Positions 18,249-26,467 of a DNA stretch of 64,000 nucleotides are shown piece by piece. The DNA comes from an uncultured Bacilli bacterium (GTDB lineage Bacteria; Bacillota_I; Bacilli_A; RF39; UBA660). The first letter of the stretch is position 1; the number at the start of each line of letters is the position of its first letter. The position numbers and the translations under genes were made by a program. The notes beneath the pieces were generated by a model. The model was not told the DNA's origin. It did not search any database and was given only the letters and a program-made list of their open reading frames with translations. The stretch spans positions 62,001 to 126,000 of the forward strand of contig CANREL010000003.1 of NCBI GenBank assembly GCA_947629655.1. Reading direction: 5' to 3'.

Positions 18249-20531
18249 ATGAAAACGAAGTTTGATTTATTATTGGTATTTAATTTTGTAGCGATGCTGT
18301 TGTTTTTATTCGATACTTTATTTGATGGATTGAGTTTTAATTTTTTAGTATCGCTTGTCACTTTCGGTTTTTGTATTTATTATCGCGGTAGAGAAGAAGG
18401 GGAATTAGTTAATAGTAAACTGAAATTTTTCATATTAGCTCTAGCTAATTTGTGTTGTGTCAAAGTCTTTTCTGCAATCATACTCTTTGTCATCTGTTGG
18501 AAATTGGAAAATTATAAAGCTGGAAATAAAGAAAATTTAAAATTGGAAAAGAAAAAACCAACTATTGATCCGCAAATAAGAAAAATAGATATTTTATTAA
18601 AACTCGGTGTAGTAATGGTCTTCATTGCGGGATTTGTTTTTGCAACGACGGGGTGGCATTCATTAGATCCAATTGTCAAAGTGTTCATCATGTTGTTAGT
18701 AAGTGCTGCTTTTATCAAATTATCAAGTTTTTGTGAAAAGAATATTAAAATAAAATCAACTATATATCTGTATTGGATTTTAGGAATGACATTTATCATT
18801 TTTGCCTTTTTTACGATTGGGTATGGGGAGATATTTGGTAATTATTTTTCACTACTAGGAGAAGGGGCTAGTCTTTATTCTTGTTTTATATCTGCTATTG
18901 TAGGTGTTTTAGGTCTCATCAGTTATCTAAAATTTAAAGAGAGTTTTTTCTTAAATTTTGTATATAGTGGAATTTTATTCATCATCATTTTCTTAGATAC
19001 TTTTTTCAATCTAAGTTTTGAAAATACGTTACTGACAATTGTACCAATTTTAACAATAATTAATTTATTTAAGTGCAAAGATGATTTTAAGACTTTAAAC
19101 ATATTTGCTAATTTAGTTTTAGGAATCATTGATATGATATTCATAGTCTTTACTATTTTATGCATATTTGTTGAAACGAATCTAATAGCTACTATCTTTC
19201 TTTCGGTATTATTGATGTTTAATATATATAACAATATATTGGATGGTAAAGACGGCTATATCAATAACTTCATGCCATTTGTTGCATATCTATTGATGCT
19301 TTCTTCTTTTATAACATTGATTAGTAAAGCAGAATTTGACTGGGTTATAGTCTTTATAATCATGTCTTTATCTTTTGTAATTTTTAACTATGTCTTAGCT
19401 TTAATTATCAATAATAAAACAGCGAAAGATTATATATATGAAACATCTGACTTAATATTGTTATTGAATTTTTTGATAGCTTTTGGTTCATATACTTGGT
19501 TACCACTTTTGATTGCTATCTCTATGGGAATACTTTATTTAGTATGTAACTTTATTGATGGTAGGCAAAGCTATAGTACTCAAGTAATGTATCCGATTAA
19601 CATATCCATGATATTACTGGGATGCCTCAATTTAGTCAATGACAGTTTTATTGGTGACGACATGTTCATATATTGGGTTGCCGCTTCGCTTTTGATTTTT
19701 GTATTGATATATTGTCTTACTAAAAAAGATTATTTGACGAAGATATATCGATTATTTGCCATGATTGCAGCGGTAATAGCTACTGTTATCGTCATTGATT
19801 CTTCTACACTAGCACCACCAATAACGATTTTTATAGCGATATCTTTATTCTACGCAGAAGTCAATTGGAATCGCGAAGACAAAGAAAGTTTTAAACGTTG
19901 GTTACTACTTTTATTACTAGTTAATTTCTTTTTAGGAATTAGATCTATGGAAAGAATATTGATGAACAGTTTATGTCCTTCATATATCTTTTCAAATGTC
20001 GTAAGTATTGCTCTCTATATTTTAGTGGCATTATTCCATCAAAAGGATAATTTTAAATTCAATATTTGTCTTTTAGTTGTAACTCTACCAATGTTTTCAC
20101 TTATAGATAACATGGAAATAGGATGGATAAGTGATATTTTAATTTCTATTTTGTTTTACTATTCAACATTTGTACTTTCAACGATGCTTAAAAATAATTC
20201 TTCACTAGTCAAAGTAATTCAATATATCGGATATACGATTACATATGCACTCGTCCTTTTCTATGATAATAATAACTATGTCCTTCTATATGCATTTGCT
20301 TTAATCATTTTATCACTATTGTTCGGTTACTATGACAAGAATTACAATGCTTTATTCAAAGTGTCAGTCGTTGCCTTAATAGTAGGGATAATTTATCAAT
20401 TTGGTTCTTTCTTCACCATGATACCACTATGGTTGTATTTGCTATTAGGTGGTTTGATTCTAATAGGATTCGCTACTTATAAACAAATGAATATTATCAA
20501 TAAAAAAGATGATGAAAATAAGGATAAATGA
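18249..20531 (+). CDS. Large polytopic membrane protein of unknown function
   Basis: This 760-residue protein consists almost entirely of hydrophobic helices; I estimate about 20 membrane segments. Only two short hydrophilic loops stand out, near residues 85-115 and at the Lys/Asp-rich C-terminus. No catalytic motif, signal peptide or known transporter signature is visible. The architecture resembles the DUF2157/DUF4401-type multi-helix proteins of Gram-positive bacteria, but I cannot confirm this. ATG 18249 follows AGAGGTG; GTG 18243 overlaps it. The TGA stop overlaps the next gene's start region, so the two are coupled. TGA here is a clear stop, against a mycoplasma-type code. Confidence 0.7.
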   Translation: MKTKFDLLLVFNFVAMLLFLFDTLFDGLSFNFLVSLVTFGFCIYYRGREEGELVNSKLKFFILALANLCCVKVFSAIILFVICWKLENYKAGNKENLKLEKKKPTIDPQIRKIDILLKLGVVMVFIAGFVFATTGWHSLDPIVKVFIMLLVSAAFIKLSSFCEKNIKIKSTIYLYWILGMTFIIFAFFTIGYGEIFGNYFSLLGEGASLYSCFISAIVGVLGLISYLKFKESFFLNFVYSGILFIIIFLDTFFNLSFENTLLTIVPILTIINLFKCKDDFKTLNIFANLVLGIIDMIFIVFTILCIFVETNLIATIFLSVLLMFNIYNNILDGKDGYINNFMPFVAYLLMLSSFITLISKAEFDWVIVFIIMSLSFVIFNYVLALIINNKTAKDYIYETSDLILLLNFLIAFGSYTWLPLLIAISMGILYLVCNFIDGRQSYSTQVMYPINISMILLGCLNLVNDSFIGDDMFIYWVAASLLIFVLIYCLTKKDYLTKIYRLFAMIAAVIATVIVIDSSTLAPPITIFIAISLFYAEVNWNREDKESFKRWLLLLLLVNFFLGIRSMERILMNSLCPSYIFSNVVSIALYILVALFHQKDNFKFNICLLVVTLPMFSLIDNMEIGWISDILISILFYYSTFVLSTMLKNNSSLVKVIQYIGYTITYALVLFYDNNNYVLLYAFALIILSLLFGYYDKNYNALFKVSVVALIVGIIYQFGSFFTMIPLWLYLLLGGLILIGFATYKQMNIINKKDDENKDK

Positions 20532-21463
20532 TGGAATATATTAATTATTGGGAATCATTAAAATTTGATAAATTACGAGTGATGAAAGAAAATGATGGAA
20601 GAATTAATAATCTGCAACAGATAAAGATAGTTGGTAATTTTAAGAAGAAAAAGAAGTATAACTATGTCAATTTAAGAGATAATGTAACGGAAAATAAAGA
20701 TATTATTATCATTATTGACAATGATGAGTTACGAATCGATAACCTGGAAGAAATAAGAAATCTTGATCTAAAACTTGATAATTTTAAAGAAAATGTCCAC
20801 TTCTTTAAAAAGAATAAATTTAAAAAAAATTATTCAATTATCAAAGATAAATTAATAAGATCTATCTATAAAAGAATATTAGCTATTTATAGATATGCAG
20901 CTAAACATGGGATTGTTGTCAAAGATATATATGTAGTAAATTATGATAAGAGTATTAATAATAATTACATGATTAAGGAATTGGATAAGATTTTGACTGC
21001 TCAAATGTTACCATATGAAGATAGAATTAATTTTATCTATGATTACATGTGTGATTATTTAGATCAAGAATTCAATGAGTTTAACATCTGTGATTTTAAA
21101 GAGAATAAATGTTCTTCAAGAAGAGAATTAGAATGTCATGGCTGTAAGAATCCTGTTATTTATGGTTGTTGTTATACAAAGGGGAGAGTCTGTTCCAATT
21201 TGATCAATAATAGATGTACGATAAAGAGTTTGTCATGTAAGTTCTTTACGTGTCGTTATTTAGAGAGAAGGGGAATAAAATATCGTCCTTGGGATTACTT
21301 AATAATTAGACTATTTTTAAATTATCGTCAAATGATGATTATTGATGGTGCTTTGTACACTTCTAAAGAAATTGTCATCAATAGATTATTAAAGAAAACT
21401 AAATTTGATCATCTAACAGATAACGTTAGGAAAATTGCTTATAATTTTAATATGTTTTTTTAG
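20531..21463 (+). CDS. Cys-rich protein of unknown function
   Basis: I do not recognise this 310-residue cytoplasmic protein with certainty. The N-terminal half is Lys/Asp/Asn-rich. The C-terminal half (about residues 195-250) packs about 13 cysteines in pairs such as CHGC, GCC, and CKFFTC, followed by the ordered segment RRGIKYRPWDYLIIRLFLNYRQ. The spacing suggests one or two metal centres (zinc or Fe-S). It is translationally coupled to the large membrane protein upstream: ATG 20531 is better spaced from AAGGA than ATG 20528. A terminator separates it from the sporulation cluster. An Fe-S or zinc role is inference from cysteine density only. Confidence 0.7.
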   Translation: MEYINYWESLKFDKLRVMKENDGRINNLQQIKIVGNFKKKKKYNYVNLRDNVTENKDIIIIIDNDELRIDNLEEIRNLDLKLDNFKENVHFFKKNKFKKNYSIIKDKLIRSIYKRILAIYRYAAKHGIVVKDIYVVNYDKSINNNYMIKELDKILTAQMLPYEDRINFIYDYMCDYLDQEFNEFNICDFKENKCSSRRELECHGCKNPVIYGCCYTKGRVCSNLINNRCTIKSLSCKFFTCRYLERRGIKYRPWDYLIIRLFLNYRQMMIIDGALYTSKEIVINRLLKKTKFDHLTDNVRKIAYNFNMFF

Positions 21464-21486
21464 AAATCTTAGGATTTCTTTTTTTT
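21462..21486 (+). terminator. Terminator before the sporulation cluster
   Basis: The stem AGAAATC / GATTTCT with a 4-base loop is followed by eight T. It separates the spoIIA-like operon from upstream transcription. Confidence 0.85.
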
Positions 21487-21589
21487 ATGTGTAAATATGA
21501 TAGTGTAAAGAATTTTGAAAAAAAAGTAAGGGTTTGTCGAAGTCATATCAATATTTAAGACATTATTTTATATTTTAGGAGGTGGATAT

Positions 21590-21892
21590 ATGTTAAGAGT
21601 AAATTATGCATATGAGAAAGGAGTGTTATTTGTCAGATTGTTTGGTGTTTTGGATAGTGAAAACATATATTTACTAATCAGTTCACTAAAGAGAATAATA
21701 GGGATAGGAGGAATTATATATACAGTTATAAATTTAGAAAATGTCAAAGTTTTAAATAGTAATTACATAAGTATGATATTGGAGAAAATGATAGATAATA
21801 AAATATATTTATGTGGTTATAAGAGTAGTAATTGTAATGGATATCAATTTTTAAGAGATGAGGCAAAAGTTTTTAAATACATAAATTTTTAG
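21590..21892 (+). CDS. SpoIIAA-like STAS-domain protein (possible anti-anti-sigma factor)
   Basis: This 100-residue protein lies immediately before sigma-F, where SpoIIAA is encoded in spore formers, and its strand-helix pattern fits a STAS domain (VLFVRLFGVLDSENIYLL, then TVINLENVKVLNSNYISMI). SpoIIAA frees sigma-F by binding the anti-sigma factor SpoIIAB and is phosphorylated on the Ser of a D-S-S-G motif. Here that region reads LNSNYIS: one Ser remains but the flanking Asp and the following Gly are lost. The gene starts with ATG after a perfect AGGAGGTGG and ends 7 bases before the sigma gene, leaving no room for spoIIAB. It is shorter than SpoIIAA (about 117). Confidence 0.65.
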   Translation: MLRVNYAYEKGVLFVRLFGVLDSENIYLLISSLKRIIGIGGIIYTVINLENVKVLNSNYISMILEKMIDNKIYLCGYKSSNCNGYQFLRDEAKVFKYINF

Positions 21893-21899
21893 GAGGATT

Positions 21900-22556
21900 A
21901 TGATTACTGAAAGTAGGATAGAAGATTATGAAAAACTAGTTTATAGCATTATTAATAAATATAGTTTTTTTGGAGATGTTGAAGATTTGTATCAAGTTGG
22001 GATGATGGGACTTTTAAAGGCAAGTGAAAATTATGATGCGAGTTTTGATACTAAATTTTCGACTTATGCTCATAGTTATATAATGGGAGAAGTTTTAAAA
22101 TATATAAGAGAAAATAAGACGATAAAAGTAAATCGAGATTTGATAAAACTGAATAGTAGAATTGAAAAAGCACGTGAGATGTTAAATCAAAAATTGATGA
22201 GAGAAGTAAGTAATAGGGAACTTGCTTCTTTTTTAGAGATTGATGAGAATTTGGTTGATGAAGCGATTATGTCATCTAACTTTGTAAAAAGTTTGGATTA
22301 TGAGTTGAATGATGATGATCGCGAACTCAATTTGTATGACTGTGTCAAATATGAAGAAAAAGGTTATGATAGCGATATAATGGATTTGAAAGACAGTTTA
22401 GACTCTTTGAGTGAAGAAGAAAAAAAGATTATTACATATCGTTATTTCGATGATCGAACACAGAGTGATGTGTCTAGTGAATTGGGGATGAGCCAAGTTC
22501 AAGTCTCACGTAGTGAAGCGAAAATATTGAAAAAATTAAAAAGTAAATTGAGTTAG
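21900..22556 (+). CDS. sigF: RNA polymerase sporulation sigma factor, sigma-F type
   Basis: This 218-residue sigma-70 family factor lacks region 1, like sigma-F and sigma-G, which direct forespore transcription. Region 2 contains DLYQVGMMGLLKA and the -10-binding FSTYAHSYIMGEVLKYIREN. Region 3 (REVSNRELASFLEID) and region 4 (LSEEEKKIITYRYFDDRTQSDVSSELGMSQ...) follow. I call it sigma-F rather than sigma-G because a STAS gene precedes it and spoVAC-spoVAD-spoVAE follow, as around B. subtilis spoIIAC. The start ATG sits close (3-4 bases) to AGGAGG. SpoIIAB, the usual inhibitor gene, is missing from the operon. Confidence 0.88.
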   Translation: MITESRIEDYEKLVYSIINKYSFFGDVEDLYQVGMMGLLKASENYDASFDTKFSTYAHSYIMGEVLKYIRENKTIKVNRDLIKLNSRIEKAREMLNQKLMREVSNRELASFLEIDENLVDEAIMSSNFVKSLDYELNDDDRELNLYDCVKYEEKGYDSDIMDLKDSLDSLSEEEKKIITYRYFDDRTQSDVSSELGMSQVQVSRSEAKILKKLKSKLS

Positions 22557-22572
22557 AATGTATTAAAATAAT

Positions 22573-22605
22573 AAAATCATCCATGATATTAATGGGTGAT
22601 TTTTT
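22573..22605 (+). terminator. Hairpin between sigF and spoVAC (attenuator or ribosome-site shield)
   Basis: A 10-base stem AAATCATCCA / TGGGTGATTT is followed by TTTT, looking like an intrinsic terminator. The 3' arm holds GGGTGA, the only ribosome-binding sequence for spoVAC, whose ATG comes directly after the T-run. The hairpin could therefore limit both read-through and translation of the spoVA genes. Confidence 0.7.
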
Positions 22606-23049
22606 ATGGATAAAATAACATATAAAAAAATAGTAGATAGACATAAACCAACTGAGACAAGATTTACTAATGCAGTTGTCGCTTTTGTGGTAGGTGGATT
22701 GGTTGGAGTAATTGGACAATTGTTGATAGAATTTTATTCTTCTTGGTTACACATATCAAGTCAAGATGCGACATCTTTTATGATAGTGACATTGGTGTTC
22801 ATTTCTTGTCTATTCACGGCTTTAGGATTTTTTGATAAATGGGTTACATTTGCGAAATGTGGATTAATTATTCCAATTACTGGTTTTGCTCATTCAATGA
22901 TGAGTAGTGGGATGGAATACCGCAATGAAGGACCAATTTTTGGAGTAGGAGCCAATCTGTTCAAATTAGCTGGGTCAGTTATTTTGTATGGTATTGTTGC
23001 TGCATGGTTCTTTGGAATGATTAGATATTATTTTTTAGGAGGCGTGTAA
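22606..23049 (+). CDS. spoVAC: Stage V sporulation protein AC
   Basis: SpoVAC is an inner-membrane component of the channel that moves Ca2+-dipicolinate into the forespore and releases it at germination. It can behave as a mechanosensitive channel. The 147-residue protein has about four membrane segments and family landmarks including GGLVGVIGQLL, ALGFFDKWVTFAKCGLIIPITGFAHSM and the N-terminal charged stretch YKKIVDRHKPTETR. The ATG is set immediately after a hairpin that contains its ribosome site. Two bases separate it from spoVAD. spoVAA and spoVAB, which precede spoVAC in B. subtilis, are absent; many spore formers keep only the AC-AD-AE core. Confidence 0.95.
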   Translation: MDKITYKKIVDRHKPTETRFTNAVVAFVVGGLVGVIGQLLIEFYSSWLHISSQDATSFMIVTLVFISCLFTALGFFDKWVTFAKCGLIIPITGFAHSMMSSGMEYRNEGPIFGVGANLFKLAGSVILYGIVAAWFFGMIRYYFLGGV

Positions 23050-23050
23050 A

Positions 23051-24046
23051 ATGACTTTCACATATGATGATGTTTATATAAATAATTATGCGACAGTTGG
23101 AGGACCATATGAAAAAGATGGACCACTAGGTGATAATTTGGATAAAGTATATACAAATCTGTATGCTTATGAAAAGACTTGGGAACAAGCTGAAGTTAGA
23201 ATGTTGACAGATAGTATTGATCTCGTCTTGAGAAAGAGTAAAAAAGATAGTAAAGATGTCGATTTATTGATAAGTGGAGATTTGTTAAATCAAGTGACAG
23301 CGTCTAGTTATTCAGCTTTAAAATTCAATATTCCCTTTTTTGGAATATATGGTGCTTGTTCAAGTAGTGTTGAAGGAATTATTTTAATGAGTTCTCTAAT
23401 TGATGGTAAAAAGATTAAGAATGGAATTGTTTCTGTTTCTTCGCACAACATGTCGAGTGAAAAACAATTTAGAAATCCAACTGAGTATGGTGCTCCTAAA
23501 CCTAGTACTGCTACTTTTACTTCAACTGGAGGAGCTAGTGTTCTACTCAGCAATCAAAAAAGTAAAATCAAGGTTGAATCATCGACGATTGGTAAAGTTG
23601 TCGACATGGATCAAAAAGATCCTTTTAACATGGGAGCAGTTATGGCAGCAGCAGCTGGTGATACCATTTATCGCCATTTAAAAGATATGAAAAGAGATGT
23701 CAATGATTACGATTTGATATTGACTGGTGATTTAGGAGTCTATGGACGAGAAATTTTAATAGATTACATGCATGAAGAATATGGCATCGACTTAGGAAAA
23801 AATTATGATGATAGTGGAACGATGTTATATGACCTTAAGAAACAAGAAGAAGTATTAGCTGGAGCTAGTGGACCACTATGTATCGCAATGGTCAGTTATT
23901 CTAGTATTTTACCAATGTTGGAAAAAGGAAAATTTAAAAGAATTCTTTTAGTTGCGACAGGAGCATTGTTCTCACCAACTTTTGTCTATCAACATAAACC
24001 AATTTATTCGATCAGTCATGCAGTCAGTTTGGAGGCGATTAAATGA
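23051..24046 (+). CDS. spoVAD: Stage V sporulation protein AD
   Basis: SpoVAD is a thiolase-fold protein on the spore inner membrane that binds dipicolinic acid. The 331-residue product shows DLLISGDLLNQ, the IYGACSSSVEGIILMSSLI segment around the thiolase-like Cys, FTSTGGASVLL, and the ILTGDLGVYG and ASGPLCIAM segments typical of SpoVAD. The length matches the family (about 338). The start ATG follows AGGAGGCG inside the end of spoVAC. Its TGA stop overlaps the spoVAE ATG (ATGA), so the three spoVA genes are translationally linked. Confidence 0.95.
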   Translation: MTFTYDDVYINNYATVGGPYEKDGPLGDNLDKVYTNLYAYEKTWEQAEVRMLTDSIDLVLRKSKKDSKDVDLLISGDLLNQVTASSYSALKFNIPFFGIYGACSSSVEGIILMSSLIDGKKIKNGIVSVSSHNMSSEKQFRNPTEYGAPKPSTATFTSTGGASVLLSNQKSKIKVESSTIGKVVDMDQKDPFNMGAVMAAAAGDTIYRHLKDMKRDVNDYDLILTGDLGVYGREILIDYMHEEYGIDLGKNYDDSGTMLYDLKKQEEVLAGASGPLCIAMVSYSSILPMLEKGKFKRILLVATGALFSPTFVYQHKPIYSISHAVSLEAIK

Positions 24047-24393
24047 TTTACTTATATTCTTTTTTGTTCGCTGGTTTTGTCTGTTTAGTTGGTCAAATAA
24101 TTTTGGATAATACGAAATTGACGCCAGGACATATAACGAGTATATTTGTAGTAGTTGGTGCGGCACTAGACAGTTTTAGTTTTTATGATAAAATAATTAC
24201 TTATGTCGGTGGTGGAGCCTTAGTACCAATTACTTCGTTTGGACATTCACTGATTCATGGAGCTTTAGCGAAAGCTGAAGAAATGGGATTCATGGGATTG
24301 ATGATGGGAATGTTTGATTTGACAGCTTCTGGTATAACGGCAGCGATTCTATTTACTTTTTTACTATTATTGGTATTTAAACCCAAAAATTAA
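24043..24393 (+). CDS. spoVAE: Stage V sporulation protein AE (SpoVAEb)
   Basis: This 116-residue membrane protein of about four helices is the SpoVAEb partner of SpoVAC in the dipicolinate channel. Family landmarks are FLFAGFVCLVGQI, LTPGHITSIFVVVGA, GGGALVPITSFGHSLIHGAL and the glycine/methionine-rich FMGLMMGMFDLTASGI. The start overlaps the spoVAD stop (ATGA). The gene is the last of the cluster and is followed at once by a strong hairpin terminator. The later spoVA genes (spoVAEa, spoVAF) are not present, as in many clostridia and reduced spore formers. Confidence 0.94.
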   Translation: MIYLYSFLFAGFVCLVGQIILDNTKLTPGHITSIFVVVGAALDSFSFYDKIITYVGGGALVPITSFGHSLIHGALAKAEEMGFMGLMMGMFDLTASGITAAILFTFLLLLVFKPKN

Positions 24394-24418
24394 AGATACA
24401 TTTTGAATGTATCTTTTT
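24392..24418. terminator. Terminator at the end of the sporulation cluster
   Basis: The stem AAAGATACATT / AATGTATCTTT with a TTG loop has A-runs and T-runs on opposite sides, so it can serve both spoVAE and the convergent membrane-protein gene. Confidence 0.88.
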
Positions 24419-25631
24419 ATTGATTATTTTGATTGTTCGGTTGTACTACTTGATCAAGAGGAGTAGACGCTTGTACTTCTTGTGGTGGTTGTTCTTGAGA
24501 TGGTTGATTTACTGGCTGTGTTACTTGATCAAGTGGAGTTGATACTTCTGGAACAGCTAATGGCTGTGTTTCTTGTTCAACTGGTGTCTTCACTTCTTCA
24601 TTAGATGTTGTCTCAGGTGGTGTTTCTACTTGAGGTTCTGTTTGTGGTTCTACTTCTTGAACTGGAGGAGTTATTGTCTCTTGTTGAACACTATCATTTT
24701 TTTCTTCTTCACCGTTTATAGTAGGAATGATTGCTTCTGGCAATTCTTCTTGTTTAAAATTAGGATTGATAACTTTTTCATGGACTTCTTCAACAGCTTT
24801 AATAGGCGTTGGAATTGGCTTTGGAACTTCTTTTTTCTTCTCTGGAACAATAGGCTTTTTTATTTCATCTTTTCCAGGAATATTAGAATTTTGATGTGCA
24901 TCATTACCATCGCCAAATTTGTTATTTGCACTTTTTATTATCTCATCAATTTCATCAACTTCATTATAATCTTTATCAATATATAATACTCGTAACATCG
25001 GATTGATTAAAAAAGCAGCGATTGATGAATAAGTTAAAACGGTTTGAATTTTGACATTAGTATCTGAACTCGAATCTTCATCTTCTGTATAGTAAGTATT
25101 AGTCGATGTTGAAGTTGATGTAGTAGCGTTACTGAAATAAGATGTTAATGAATTTTCATTTATGACAAATGCATTGAAAAGAAATGTAATGGCTATCAAA
25201 ATAGCCGTCATCTTCTGAAAAGTTCCATGACTAGAGTTAGCTTGAGGTATTTCAAAGACTAAAACTAATAATGTTAAGAAGACCAATACTTCTAGTAAAA
25301 ATCCAAATATTTTAAAGACGCCACTATCACTTATTTTGAATATTAACATGACGGCAAGTAATAGTAAGAGAAGTAATCCATTAAAGACAGCTAGATAGCC
25401 GAAAATGGTATTTTTTCGATTAGCTATGACATTGGCAGCTCGAGAGAAGACAAAACTTACTACTATGATACATGCAGAAATTATGGTCATGTACATTTGG
25501 GTTATAATCGCAGTTTCATCATTAACATCATAAGAAATTTTAATAATTCCTAAATTGAGTAGACATAAAAAACCGATTGATAAGATGACCATTATTATTA
25601 AAGCACGATAAATTTTTTTAAATGTATCCAT
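24417..25631 (-). CDS. Membrane protein with Pro/Gln/Glu-rich cytoplasmic-like tail
   Basis: I do not recognise this 404-residue protein. The first half has five or six membrane segments (to about residue 220), interrupted by a Ser/Thr run (ATTSTSTSTNTYY, about 165-177) and an acidic patch. From about residue 225 it is a low-complexity tail rich in Pro, Gln, Glu and Val. The tail carries two near-copies of STPLDQV-x-QP-x-NQ in the last 50 residues, which look like a short tandem repeat. The gene converges on the sporulation cluster and is divergent from scpA. ATG 25631 follows AAAGGAGTG. The tail could bind other proteins; no function can be named. Confidence 0.65.
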   Translation of the reverse strand: MDTFKKIYRALIIMVILSIGFLCLLNLGIIKISYDVNDETAIITQMYMTIISACIIVVSFVFSRAANVIANRKNTIFGYLAVFNGLLLLLLLAVMLIFKISDSGVFKIFGFLLEVLVFLTLLVLVFEIPQANSSHGTFQKMTAILIAITFLFNAFVINENSLTSYFSNATTSTSTSTNTYYTEDEDSSSDTNVKIQTVLTYSSIAAFLINPMLRVLYIDKDYNEVDEIDEIIKSANNKFGDGNDAHQNSNIPGKDEIKKPIVPEKKKEVPKPIPTPIKAVEEVHEKVINPNFKQEELPEAIIPTINGEEEKNDSVQQETITPPVQEVEPQTEPQVETPPETTSNEEVKTPVEQETQPLAVPEVSTPLDQVTQPVNQPSQEQPPQEVQASTPLDQVVQPNNQNNQ

Positions 25632-25744
25632 ACAAACACTCCTTTATTCTATATATATATTAACATAAAAATATATTTTTTAACATTTAAAATTATTAAA
25701 ATCATGTTAAATATGTTATTATATTAGTATGTGAGTGTGATGAT

Positions 25745-26467
25745 ATGGAATATGCATTGAACATAGATAGTTTTCAAGGACCTTTAGATCTATTATTACA
25801 TTTGATAAAAGAATCTAAAATGGATATCTTTGATTTAAAGATAGAAGAGATTACTAATCAATATTTAGAATATATCAACAAGATGGAAGAGATGAATTTA
25901 AATATTGCGAGCAGTTATTTGGTCATGTCAGCTGAATTATTAGAAATAAAATCAAAGATGCTTTTACCACGTCATACTTTAGAAGAGGAAGAAGAAGAGG
26001 AAGATCCACGAGATAGTCTAGTAAATAGATTGATTGAATATCAGAGATATAAAGATTTGACGGGAGAATTTAAAAATTTAGAGTTTGAACGACAAAAGAT
26101 TTTTACTAAGATTCCTGAAAATATTAGAGAATATGTTGAAGATAATCAAGTTATTAACGGAGGAGAAGTCACATTGGATGACTTGATTGCGGCTTTTCAA
26201 AAATTTTTGGATAGACAAAAGCAAAAACAACCGTTGAATACGAAGGTTACTTCCCGTGAAATAACAGTTGAACATCGTCGTAGGAGTATCAAAAAAATTT
26301 TATTAGCGAAGAAAAAGGTAAATTTCATGGAACTCTTCGATGTTATAAACAGAGAATATGTCGTCGTCACTTTTTTGGCAGTTTTAGAAATGGCTAAGGA
26401 AAAAGAATTGATAATTCGCCAAGAAAATAATTTTGATGACATCATTTGTGAGGTGACACATGAATAA
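25745..26467 (+). CDS. scpA: Segregation and condensation protein A
   Basis: ScpA is the kleisin of the Smc-ScpA-ScpB condensin that organises and separates newly replicated chromosomes. The 240-residue protein has the conserved N-terminal helix FQGPLDLLLHLIKESKMDIFDLKI, the ITNQYLEYI segment and the MSAELLEIKSKMLLP stretch that binds the Smc neck. An acidic middle and a C-terminal winged helix that binds the Smc head follow. The length is normal. The start ATG has only a weak ribosome site (GTGATG). It overlaps scpB by 8 bases. As in B. subtilis, scpAB lies not far from the spoIIA/spoVA genes. Confidence 0.96.
   Translation: MEYALNIDSFQGPLDLLLHLIKESKMDIFDLKIEEITNQYLEYINKMEEMNLNIASSYLVMSAELLEIKSKMLLPRHTLEEEEEEEDPRDSLVNRLIEYQRYKDLTGEFKNLEFERQKIFTKIPENIREYVEDNQVINGGEVTLDDLIAAFQKFLDRQKQKQPLNTKVTSREITVEHRRRSIKKILLAKKKVNFMELFDVINREYVVVTFLAVLEMAKEKELIIRQENNFDDIICEVTHE

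Noticed and set aside
21488..21589. Sigma-H promoter upstream of the SpoIIAA-like gene
   Set aside because: AAGGG and GAAG elements occur but their spacing does not match the sigma-H pattern.
24573..24986. Phe/Trp/Arg-rich plus-strand open frame
   Set aside because: It is the antisense of the low-complexity tail of the minus-strand membrane protein and has no ribosome site.
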